Part shown: piece by piece, positions 10,600 through 21,840 of the stretch | How the letters are laid out: every line of letters starts with the position of its first letter | How positions within the stretch are numbered: the stretch's first letter is position 1 | Source of the DNA: Sternotherus odoratus | Lineage: Eukaryota > Chordata > Testudines > Kinosternidae | Direction of reading: 5' to 3' | Length of the DNA: 64,000 bases | Assembly (NCBI GenBank): GCA_032164245.1 | Contig: JAVMKO010000006.1 | Coordinates: 38,776,319 to 38,840,318, forward strand | Position numbers and translations under genes: made by a program | Notes under the pieces: generated by a model | What the model was told of the DNA's origin: nothing | What the model saw: only the letters and a program-made list of their open reading frames with translations | Databases searched by the model: none

Positions 10600-13500
10600 T
10601 CCCATCCTAATACAGTTAGTTGTTTAAAGTGCAGGGCCCAAACAATGTAATCGGAGACCGTTCGAAAATGACACCACAGAAAAAAAGTATATTAGCCGTT
10701 TTTATTGCAGACAGCAGGTAAAAGGGCCTCGCGGGGGAGTGAGCTCTATTCTAACCACTCATGGCGACTGCTTTTACAAAGGGAACTTGGAGGTAAACAC
10801 TGAATGGCTCCTGAAGAATTCCAGTCCTTTCATGGCAATGTTTGGCGCAAAGTTGACCCTATTTTTCTATCTGACCAGCTGTTCCTCTTATGATTCCCAG
10901 CGCAACTGCCCCCTCCCCCAACAAGTAAATGGTAATATTGCATATGTGTATCAAATGGGTACAAAGATAGAAATATTGTCTTCTATGGCAAATTGATGTT
11001 TAACACGAAGTGAGATCTGGTTGTCTGTGGCTGCAAGCACATTAGGGATCAGGTAAGGTCAATGCTTTATATATATGTCTTTTTCTCTAAGGCTTCTGAT
11101 CAGTTTCGGATAAAGAAAGTAAGATGTGTTGTCAGACAACTAAATTGAAATACTTTTTAATGGTTAAAGTAACCGAACATGCAGGAAACTGCTTCGAAAA
11201 CCTATAATGGAAAAAGTTACTTGTGAGATTCAAGCTTAAATGTAAAAGTTCGGGTTTTTTAAAAAACTTGATCGTTTTAAAAATAATAGCAAAGATATGA
11301 AAACCAGTTTTATGAGTCTGACTTCATTGACCTGAGCTGCCATATATAAACTTCTCTAAAGTAGTATGTTTAATTTAAAAAAATATTTACAATGTAATTA
11401 GTGATATTGACGCCGTTTTAATGTTTATGTCCAGGTCTCACATTAACAACAAGGTGTGAAAATGATTAATCGACTTTTAAAAAAATATTTGATAAACTCA
11501 CTGGGGCTATTCATGTGATTTTTAATCAATGTGTGAGTTGTATCTCCCTAGCAAATGAATTTACATAATGATCTTGCTATACTTAAAAGTTTTCTTGTAT
11601 TCGATTGATCAGAACTGCCAATATCTTTCCATACATTGCATTGGGTCTTTAAAGTGTTTCTCGGGGAAGCACTTAATTGATTAGATATCCAGAAAATGTG
11701 TATATAAGAGATTAAAAGACAACATAGTTGCAATACAGAAAGCCAAAGAAAGATAAGATCTAGTGGCCTTTTTCTTTGAGAAAGTGAATTTTCCCAAAGC
11801 ATCCAAACATGCGCGCACCTGGGAACTTTGAAGGAACAAACTTTTCTGTTTCATATTAAAGGTGCAGCTGAAGTGGCTGAGTTCATTTCAGTTTGTTAGT
11901 GACCTAATAATGTAACTCCAGGACGCCGCTGGTTTGGAGTTTCTCTCAGTGCTTTTGTTTGGCAAACTTTTTTTGTTTCTCAGAGGCACTTATCAATAAT
12001 ATACTTTTGGGTCCATTTTTGTTTTGATCATTTATTCCCAACATGACGATTTCTGAAGATATTTATTATTGTTATTAAAACAGATTATACAATCAATCAT
12101 GCTAGTAGTAAAATATAGCCACCTTAGCTCTCTCCTCTTTCTGCATCAGTTTATTCCATAAGAAAGAAAAAAGAAAAGAAAGAAAGAAAGAAAGAAAGGC
12201 TATTTAAAATGGACATTAAAAATATCTATAAATACTAGGCCCAGCCTGCATAGATGATGCTCTGAGAAGCTGTTTTAACTCTGGGACACTCAGAACCCAA
12301 GATGTAGAAATTGTTACATTGAAACAAAACTGAATAGTTAAGTGGTGGTGGGTTTTTTCCCCTCAAGTTTTCTCCACTTTTCCCCAACATACATTGCTAA
12401 TTATTTAAACTATCTGTTAAAATGATTTCCTCATTTCTAGCTCCCCACAACATTTTTATATTTTTTAAAAGTTTATCCTTAAAACACCTCAACACTGGTG
12501 TGTGCTTAGAAAAAACGGACTCGATTTCTCCTGGTAGGTAATCTTTTCCTGAGGTTTATCTCCCAATTACAAATAAAATGGAGCATAAAATGAAAGGCCT
12601 TCAAGATCAGCTAAAACATAGTATGCCAAAGTTTTCTATATGTTTAAAAAACATATTACTCCCTCAGTGTGTGATAGAGGGCCTGATTTTGCTCCCATTT
12701 AAACCCAGGGGAGTTTTGTAATTTACTTCAGTGGAAATAGGAGCCTGAAAAATCATAATTTATAAAGTGAGAAATAACTCTTCTGAACTTCTCCTTTATT
12801 GTACTGATTTCAGGAGTAGTGGGTGGTAACAATTTTCAATGAAGTTCAATTTGTTGTGATCTACAGGCAGCCTTAAAATAAATAAATAACAAAGGAGAAT
12901 TGTATCTAAGGTACTTAGCTCGTTAATTTAATTTAATTAATTTGTGTGTTTATTTATTTATGGAGTGTGGGAAAAAGCCCAGAAATTCTAGACTGGACAG
13001 TTGCAGGTACTACAATGGAAAATCCCAAAATATAAATTGAGAGCTTCTTTTACTCCTTATGGCTATATGTTAAGGGAGGGGGGAGAAAAAGAGAGAATTA
13101 AAAACACCAAACTAATAATTTGTTTTACTCAAATGCAAATATTAACCCTAAAACCAATTAATAATTTATTCTAATTGTGATGATTTATATTATTTATGGC
13201 TAATAACATGGTATCCCAATTAAGTATGCTTATAACTAATGCAATCAAAAGTATAAGGACCAACATATACAATTGCTTAGTACTCAGGGAGAAAGGCTTA
13301 TGAAGAACGCTGCTCATTAACTAAACAGACTTTCCCTTTCCCAGATAGAGTGCTAAAAAAAAGAAGGGAGTAATACACCCGAATAAACACCCCAGGGGTG
13401 CCTCCTAATAAGAATGTGTGTCAATTGTCCTGTTGAAGCAATGTGAGCAGGTTACAACTACCCCATCACGGTCGTCTGTAAAACGTCAATAGCTGACAAA

Positions 13501-14249
13501 TGTTTCGATGTGAATACTTTTTTCCTGGGACTAAAATGCGCTCAGGTACATTGCTAACAATACAGTCTTGCCTAAATCCCGCTGGTTTGACTCACGGAAG
13601 TAATCCATTTAACTCAGTGGGATTAGGCGCGTGAGTAAATCCAGCACGATTTGGCCCATTTCTAGCTATTTACATTCTGTCCAGACAGCTAATAAGACGC
13701 AAAGGCGCTACCAGCATTTTGCTACATACGCCTTATCCTGTAACTGCTTATTTACACCCTGCCGTGTATTTCGGTCCTTAAAAGACAACCACACTTTAAA
13801 AGTGAATATGCTGGAGATATTTGTTAAAGATTAAGATCTAGGCGGGGCCTTTATCATTTTATATCAGAACCTGAATAATTTTATATGTATAGTATAGTTA
13901 CCTATATGTGTGATACAAAGTATCATGTTTCTGAATTTTTGTTGGGGGGGGGGAAGGGATTTAAATATCCATCACATGCACCAGGCATTACGATTACTGT
14001 GAACTGAATGCTTTCTGCCAATTCCAGTTAGTTTCAACCTTTTAAACATTCTGTATTCTAATTGGTTATTCTTTGGAAAATACAACTTGTCTGAAAGCTG
14101 CCACCGCGTCTTCACTGGAAGGATCCCTCCAATGGAACCCATCGTCAATAGTCAGTGTGTGAGCAATGGGTCGTTCTCGTTCACACACGCATGGAATTAC
14201 TAACGTAGGTCGAGAAGTAGAACCCAGGAGCTGGACAGCTGAGCACCGC
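10600..14249. other. AT-rich flank without gene
   Basis: No recognisable ORF. The region holds short inverted-repeat scraps at 12680-12750 and 13571-13660, a (GAAA)n tract at 12161-12198, and otherwise plain AT-rich sequence. Confidence 0.5.
12161..12198. repeat. (GAAA)n microsatellite
   Basis: A run of AGAAA/AAAG units about 38 bp long, imperfect at its left end and perfect GAAA on the right. Confidence 0.9.
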
Positions 14250-14640
14250 ATTCTGTGTGTGTGGAGTCTAGGAGCAGGGATGATGGAATAGTGTGTGCTT
14301 TGCGAGTTTGTTTGGGGGGAGGAGGACTGGGGCGCAGGTGGCGGGGTGATAGAGCTATTGGGGTGGAGTCCGCATTTGTGTGGCCGTTGTGCGGTCCGGG
14401 GGTGCAGCCTGTGTGTGTGTGATGGCGCTGGGGAGGTTGGTGAGGGGCAGTGAAACGGGGGTGTTGTGGCAGATGCGGGGCGGCGGTGGTGGTCGTTGAA
14501 TGCGTGACGAGTGTGTGTCGGGGTTGGGGTGGTACTGGATGGGTGGGGGTTTTGTGGGGGGTAGGGTTGGGGAGGGTAGTTGAGGGGGTGCATGCGTTAG
14601 TAGTGGAGGAGGAGGGCTGGGGGTATTTGTGTGACAGTGT
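14250..14640 (+). repeat. G/T-rich strand-asymmetric low-complexity block
   Basis: For about 390 bp the plus strand is dominated by G and T, with scattered GTGTGT runs and many GGG tracts. A perfect quadruplex pattern occurs at about 14556-14576 (runs of at least three G separated by TA, TT and A). The flanking DNA is AT-rich and balanced. Three overlapping minus-strand ORFs rich in Pro, Thr and His arise from the skew and are not genes. Confidence 0.75.
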
Positions 14641-17159
14641 ACCGCCCTTATACAATAATCAGGCAATTATCTAGCTGAAACATTCTCAAATGGCAAAAAG
14701 TTGCAAAATAGATCGACCTCCCTGAGATGAGAAGGAGCTGGTTACAGAGGTCTGCAGCCATCATCCTTTTTTCAATACATTTTAAACAAGAGGATCTAGT
14801 GAGTGATTCCGATTCAATACACATAATCAGTTTGGAAGTCCTATTTCCATTTGAAAACAGGCCTATTTGCAATCATGAGAGCCGGACATGCTGAAAGATT
14901 CAGAATGCATTCAGAGTAGATGGTAGGTGATAGAATCTGTAGACAAGTACTAAATATTTTCTTCCCGTTTCAGCCCTTTTACATTATACTTTAATCATGA
15001 TGTATTTTTAATCTAATATTCCTTTTGAAAATATGACTTAATTGCTTTAGAAAGCAAAGCTATGACCCACAGCGAGACTCCCTGGTGGAAAAAAAGAGGG
15101 GGGGGGGGGGGGAAACAAGAAAGAATGGTGATTGAAAAAGCATGTTGATTGTCCTACTAGTCTCTAGGGTTAACAGTCATTTAATCAAGAGTACACTGGG
15201 TAAATGATTTTGTGGAAAATGCTAACTTGTTTTTAAAGTAAGGACGGGATGAAGAACATTTGCACAGGACTATAAATAGAAGCTACTATACACAAATGTA
15301 AAAGTATAAAGGACACATCGTGCTAAAACTAGACTGCTACAGACAGGAAGTTCTCTCCAGAAACAAAATCTTCTGAAACACTCAGTGCCAGTAGCTGAGA
15401 GTGTTCTCGCAGTGAATTTCAGGGCCTGAATAAGTGCATAGAGTCCAACTGGTGGAAATAGCTGAGAGGCAGTTACCAGAGAAAGGTCATTTCTATTATT
15501 GTATTTGTGCCAAGGCACTGAAAACAAACTCATACACCTTACAGTTGTATGCTACAAGGTGAAAAGTTTTGCAATGTAAAGCGATACATTTTGTTTCTTA
15601 ACAAACAAACAACATTTTTCCTCCTGAAAGTAAAAACCAGACAGGCATAACACCCTAATATGGCATCAGATTTCCACCACCACCACTTCTTAAGAGAGTC
15701 GTCTTACAAGCCCGATAATATTTTCAGTTCTGCATTCTGCAAAACTTCCCCCCCATACACACACACACACAATTCACGTGCCAGAAGATAAGAGGCCTAC
15801 AGGACCTCAGTAATCATCATAATTTATGACGGCAGTGGTGATGGGAGTTGAGGATTGTCTGCATATAACCAATAGAAAATTAAATGCTTTCATAATTGAA
15901 AATATATAACTCATTTTTTCTGGGTTCTTTTTTTGGCAGGGGACACTGAATAATATCTACTGTAGTCAGCTATCTTGGCTCTGAATTGAGTTGATCATAG
16001 CCCTTAACTATTCCTGCGATAAGTTTTATGGGAGACACTTGCTAATTGCAGCTAAAATACAGTAGTAAGTTCTGGACTCGGCACCCCTGCTTTCTTCAAA
16101 CTCCCACCCCCTTTGACATACACACAATTTTATTCTCCACCACTAGGAAGTGAAAAATCACCCCTGAACATGTAACCTTCTAAGAAGCTGATTTAGTGTG
16201 GAAAAGGTAAATACTGTTATTACCTACTTTCAAAATATTACACACAAATTTCACTTGATGACGGATGGGTTTACATAGTTGCTTAACAGAGAACCCAGTC
16301 GTCTTCAACAATTATTGGTTTTATCTTTTGCTATCATCTCTGTTTCCTGTCAAAACCGGAGCAGTGGTAAATGTATGGCCCGATGCTGTGAAAGCAAGAG
16401 CGCTGTATTCAGATGTCTTTGCATTTTATTTCCCTCTGATACTAAATTTAAAACATCTACTAAGTAGAGAAAAGGGATTCAAGTGTGGACAGGAAGGACA
16501 GCTTCACAAATTGCGATTGGAGTTAATTTGGTTGCCTTTTCACTTCTCAGACTCTACACACCAAAAGATACCATATTATCTTTAGAAACATTTCTCCTCC
16601 TTTCACTCCAACCTACAAATTTCTGACATTCGCTGTCAACATTTCTGACAACCTACACATTTCTGACATTCGCTGTCTTTTAGGTGCATTATTTTAAAGC
16701 CTCATCATTGTCGCTGGTGCTGTAAATGTGAGCAGATGTTTCCATTTTAGCCCCTGAAGAGAAGTAAGCTTCCCTCTAATACTATTTCATACTTATTCGT
16801 TCCAAATCCTGCATTTTTCACTCAGGCCAACCCCCCCCCCATTGAAATGAATGGGTGGAGACTCATTAAAACTGAATTTGTTGTTCTTGACACCGTGCCG
16901 GCTATGAATCATGTTATTGAAATATCCTGTAAGAAGTATTAGGGTGAGGGAGCTCTTTATTCCAGGAGTCTAGACTTCCAGGCACTGATTCAAAATGATA
17001 CCTACCACTCTCTTCTAAATCCAGACAAACCTACTGTACGATGTAATTGGAGGGAGGGTACTCAGTGTAAGGTCAGCTTTGCAGTTTATGGATAAGCTTA
17101 CTCTCCTGGTTATTGTGGACGCAGGAAACCAAGGGCCAACTTGTCTCCCCGGTGTATTT
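14641..17159. other. AT-rich flank without gene
   Basis: No recognisable gene or named repeat. Homopolymer G at about 15099-15112, (CA)n near 15758-15771, and a 40-bp period duplication at 16609-16677 are the only structures seen. Confidence 0.5.
16609..16677. repeat. 40-bp period local duplication
   Basis: Two near-identical 29-bp copies (16609-16637 and 16649-16677), both ending TTCTGACATTCGCTGTC, are separated by 11 bp that repeat part of the unit (ATTTCTGA). Confidence 0.85.
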
Positions 17160-17500
17160 AAGTCAGCTAGTTCTAAATGACGGAGAGTTGAATTCTCAAG
17201 AAATACCCAAAGTCACACTTTCCAGGATCTCCAAACGCAAATGAAAAAGGATTTTGAGCCGAGAACTTCCTGCAGCGATTGGAAGGAAATTTCAAACGAC
17301 CGGCCTTTCGTCCTTCAGTGGCTCTGGGGGTTATTTGCATACAGTCATTACAATAAGAAAAGTAGCGGCCCGGAGGTGCGCGCGCAAATGAGAATGTGCA
17401 GCAGGAGCAAAAGGCAGTAAAAAGTAAAGTTGCCCGTGCAAGACCGGCCAGCTTTGCGCGCACAATTGAGACGACACCATTTCATTTTATTATTCATTTT
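17160..17500. promoter_or_regulatory. Candidate conserved non-coding element
   Basis: A non-repetitive island with more CpGs than its surroundings, an octamer-type ATTTGCAT (17333-17340), CATTACAAT, and a CpG-rich segment (GGCCCGGAGGTGCGCGCGC). It has no coding signature: the minus ORF at 17173-17463 lacks any recognisable domain. The enhancer role is inferred from composition and position only. Confidence 0.35.
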
Positions 17501-18881
17501 TTAGTTACCGGTTTTTTCCCCACAGGCGGTAGATGAAAGGTACACGATATACATTCCTAAGAGCAATTTGTTCGCCTCAAAATATGGGCTGCCGCCTCAT
17601 CTGTTCGCCCCAACTGCTAGAGACGGGGAGGGGGAAAGAAGTCACCATTCTGCTTAGGAAAAGTCAGTTTATGGTCCAGACCCCACTCCTTTTTATTCTT
17701 GGGAGTTGTCCCATGGAAATCCAAAGGGTTCCTCAAGTGAGTAAAGAGAGCCGGATATGGCTCCAGTTATTTCTTGTAGAATTCATCCTTTTTCTGTTTT
17801 ATTGCTTTTCCTTTCGGGTTCATTGTCCATTTTGATGGCACATTTTAAAACTATCACATCCCCAAATCGAAGAATAGTTAGAAAAATGAAATTGACACTG
17901 GCCCGAGTTGCCTTCATATAACGATTCCCAGACGGTGGTTGATTTATTATTAAGGGTTATGGAGCTATCTTAGCTGAATATTGTTCAAAGCCAAATTTTA
18001 AATTAGGTACTGAAAACTGGGTTCTGATCAAAACGGTCAGACTTAGCTTTCAGAGACAACACCTATTGTATGTAACATGCACTATCCCACACTTCTTTAT
18101 TTAAACACATAGCGCATCAATTCCCTTTCTGAATTTATACTTTGTTTTATATATCTAGGGGGTAACCCATCAGCAAGTGAACATTACTAACTCATTTATA
18201 AAAATGACACTGCTTTCCTCCACACCACAAGGAGTAATCTAAGAACCGATCCTGTAGTCCTTGCACAGGCAACAATCCCAGTTAACCCGAAGGGGTTGTT
18301 TGTTGCTTGGGTACTGCAGGACTGGCATCTCATTTACGTATATATTAGATTTGATCATGGTTTATCATGAGAGTCATTGTTAGCCAGAGGAATACATAAA
18401 GATCTGACAAAAGAAAAGCACTGAACTTTTAAAATCCTGTCTAGAAAGCTGAACAGGCAAAACAAAACAAAACCAAAAAATACCCCTCCGTGATCATATA
18501 GATTTTCTGGAAACAAGATGAAAACATATATTATATAGATATAGGATTATATTTGTGTGTGAGATTATTTGCATGTTTTGAACATGCCATAGTGATTAAT
18601 ATACAATCAATTAAGATTTTTCAGGTGATAATAAGTAAATCTATAAAGAGAGAAAGTGAGAGCGCTAAGAATCTATTTAATTAGAAATAAAACTTTTTAA
18701 GTGAAAGGCTACCGAACAAGATTTTGTTGTTGGTATACCTCTTTCAGTCATGCTCAGCCGATCCACTTTATTCAGCTCGATTTTGGATTTGTTTTAAAAA
18801 TCCATTCCTATGAAGCTTTTCAGATATTAATCCGGGCATTAATCAAAATACCAATTTAGCGATGATTTTTCTCCAGGTATC
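17501..18881. other. Gene-free flank
   Basis: AT-rich DNA with one short inverted repeat (18246-18327). No recognisable ORF. Confidence 0.45.
18246..18327. repeat. Short MITE-like inverted repeat
   Basis: CCGATCCTGTAGTCCTTGCA on the left pairs imperfectly with the complement of GGGTACTGCAGGACTGGC on the right. The arms close with CAACAATCCC/GGGGTTGTTTGTTG in the middle. The terminal design is the same as at 38332-38419. Confidence 0.5.
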
Positions 18882-19239
18882 TTGACTGCAATGAATTCCT
18901 ATTGTAGTGGTAATGGCCACGATCTCTGGATCTGGATGTCTTTTTTAAATAAAATGTTCTTTTCAAACCCCTTCCGTATTTCTCTATCCTATGAAAAGAT
19001 TTTTTCTACTTTTGTTATCAACGTATTTAAGAACGATGAAAACAATAATTCCTTTGTTCAATGAATACAAACTAAAATATCAAAGCATGTTTAGGAATAA
19101 AATGAGTAGATAATTGATAGGGTTTGTTAAATATTTCACACGAACATTTTTATACCTTTTATATGTACTTGTCCTTAACCTTTAAAAGCAACTGCTGTAA
19201 ATACAAGATCTGTACTTTCTCTAATAGATTTTACTAGGA

Positions 19240-19560
19240 GCTGGTGACAGAGAACTGATTTCTTTTCTATTAGGGTTTAGCACATCTTTGTTGAAGGCCT
19301 GTAGAATGACCAAGGATTAGATTTGCATCTCTTAGACTCCCTGTGTGGTCTTTGTAAGAAGCTTGTAACTGTTAAAAATGACTTGTTAGGAAGCGTGTGG
19401 GCTCTCATCTCTGCTTTTGACAGAACGATTGTGAAATTCAGATTGGTCCTATAGGCTTTAGCCTGCAGATTCCACCTGAACCTTAAGCAATTAGAGCCTA
19501 ATCTCAATGCAATCATATTTGAGTTAGGATTTGTTGCACTTTGTTTACTTCAATTAAAAA
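19240..19560. promoter_or_regulatory. Candidate conserved non-coding element
   Basis: Balanced-composition, non-repetitive DNA with a forkhead core TGTTTAC (19542-19548) next to CAATTAAAAAG, an inner GCAATTAGAGCC and a TTAGATTTGCATC. FOX plus homeodomain sites would suit a foregut or forebrain NKX2-1 enhancer, but this is inference from motifs. Confidence 0.3.
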
Positions 19561-20574
19561 GCTACAGAATATTTGGGGGGCATTTGAAAAGTGATAAGCG
19601 TTACAGAATTTTTGAAACCTTGAATTTGATAATCATTCCCCCTTCCTTCGACTCTTGCAAACCACTTGTCGACTCCTGTGGGCAGAATTTAATAGGAAAA
19701 CGCAGGGTTAAAAAAAACAACAAAACCAACAAAGGCGAAGTAACGGCACCCGCCCCATCGGGGGAATGTACTTTGTATTTTCACCGTTTCTAAATCAAGC
19801 GCTCAAACGTCAGGTCAATTCTGCACGTTATAGTACGATAGCCAAAGGTAACTGAAAGAAGCCCAAGAAGGAAAATCTCAGGGCAAATATACGCTCCCGA
19901 TACTTCTATCCTTAGGGAGGCAAAACAGTATCAGGCGTGCAGGATTGGGTCCAGGATTTGGTTTTGTTAAAATTATTATTTGCTGAAGTTGATGATCAGT
20001 TTGGAAGAGACACGCAGACAATTCTGTCAAGAGATCACATTTGTTTCCCTGGTTGTTTCCTGCTCTTGCCTGAAAAACGATGGGGCAGTTTACCTGGCTA
20101 CAGTTAATAGGAGTTTAAACACCAGAGTTCTTGTGACGTCAAAACCAAACCCACGAACTGTGGCGCTGGTTTGTGATTGTCCGATTCTTTTGTTTGGGGC
20201 TCGAAAAAGCGTGTGGGTGGGTCGGCCGGGGAGAGCTGCTGCAACATGACACTTGTGAGTATTCTCTTCGTCTTTGTGTTTGGGTTCCGGTTTTGCACCG
20301 CTTGCCTGTGAATGGAGCTTTTTAATAATCCTCATGATGAGAATGATCGTTTTTAAATAGCCTCTGCTCCTAACATCAACATAGCCCTTAAACCGAAGCG
20401 GTTCCTAGTCTCTGGATGAAGTCTAGATCATTTCAGAAACCCTTTACCAGTTAATACTTTGAATGCAAAAGGGAGCGCCCAAATACGGGTTACTCCTCTG
20501 AAATCCTGCGAGCCGTCCCTTGGATTGTTTTCCGTGGGTGTCATTTGCCCTGTTGCAAAGGGGCTTCGGGCCCG

Positions 20575-20640
20575 ATCCTGCTCCCACTTAAGACAGTGGT
20601 AAAACTCCCATTCATTTGAAGAGCCCTTTGACTTTCATGC
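20575..20640. repeat. Short 'CCGATCCTGC' repeat fragment
   Basis: GCCCGATCCTGCTCCCACTT, then AAAACTCCCATTCATTTGAA, matches the recurring short repeat group of this window (compare 12680 and 38332). Confidence 0.45.
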
Positions 20641-21200
20641 AAGTTTCCTGCCTCACCATTGGCCCGTGATCAGCACAGCCCAGCCGGCCCTCACCCCCGT
20701 CCCTCGCTTTGATGGACTTCCCTCACCCTCTTCCCTCCTCTCTAGGCCAGGTCCCTGGGATTTAAAAGCTGCTAATGATTGCTTTGCAATCACTCTCCTG
20801 TCCCAGGAGTGCGGGACCGAGCCCTATGGCGGGAAATCAAACGACCCCCACCACCTCTTGCTCATCCACTTTGCCTCCTACGCCTCCCACTGCTGGGCTG
20901 ATCAAGTCCTAGGTGTATGCTGAGAAGCCGGTGAGGGTGATATTCCCTTGGCGATTGTTCATTCTTCGCAGAAATCGGAGTTTGGAGCCAGGCCCGCCGG
21001 ATTATTTGTAGTAGATTTAATCTCCCATTTATTTCCCGCCCCTGGAACGACACCCCGTTTGTATTTTTCCTCTTTGGTTCATAAACACAGACACAATTTC
21101 CCTTTAATGAGGGAGCTTCACCCTGATATCTCTGCAGGATAAACTCCTCTCCAGCCTTCTCAGCTAATGACGTGTGTGTAGATCATTTACCCCACAACGG
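20641..21200. promoter_or_regulatory. Candidate conserved non-coding element
   Basis: Non-repetitive, balanced composition. It contains GCTAATGATTGCTTTGCAAT (a homeodomain core beside a C/EBP-like palindrome TTGCAAT), GTAGTAGATTTAATCTCCC, and TTCCCTTTAATGAGGGAGC. ORFs here (20666-20923 plus, 20862-21053 minus) show no known domain. Confidence 0.3.
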
Positions 21201-21289
21201 CTATCAGACAGGAAAATAAAACGGTGCGACCCATTCTCTGCTGAAAATGGGGTGCCCCAAATCTACTCATTTTGATGCCAAGAAAACGA

Positions 21290-21840
21290 TTCTTATTAAA
21301 ACAGTGGGAAATGCAGGGAAATGTCATCTCTTCCTGCGATCTCGAAAGAACAGACCATTTTTCTTGCCTGTAAATGATCTTTCTCAGCTGAAAGCAGCTC
21401 AGTCCATAGCTTAATGAGTTTCATGCCAGGCTTCAATAGACATGAGCAAGCAATGGAATGGAGGGATCGCTTGGGGTGCCAATCCAAGCACCTCCGAGTG
21501 TCCATAGCCCCCTTTCCCTTCCCAGCCTCACCAGCAACTGCCATAGTACTTTAGATGGAAAATTCACAGATCGTAAAATAAAGGAACAGATGAAGAGAAG
21601 GCAAAGATAGCAAAGCAAAAGTTCCACAATGACAAAGGGAAATTGAAATTTATGGCATTGCAAGTTAATAACCACGAGATTAAATCCAGGGGCAGAACAA
21701 GTGTTAACCAAGAGGCTACTGGACAATATTCATGACAATATTTTTCAACAAATGGTGCATTATTTTTTAAATAACATATTCGATTTCTCCCTTATTATTT
21801 GCCCAGCTTTACAAGAGACATGATACAATAGAGGGTACTT
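21290..21840. promoter_or_regulatory. Candidate conserved non-coding element
   Basis: Long repeat-free stretch with CAGCTGAAAGCAGCTCAG (paired E-box-like cores), TAGCTTAATGAGTTTCATG and GCAAGTTAATAACC. It ends near 21840, where simple AT-rich DNA resumes. Composition resembles vertebrate developmental enhancers; not tested. Confidence 0.3.

Noticed and set aside
14066..14666. Three overlapping Pro/Thr/His-rich minus-strand ORFs
   Set aside because: They arise from the G/T skew of the plus strand; all three frames are open together, a sign of composition and not coding.
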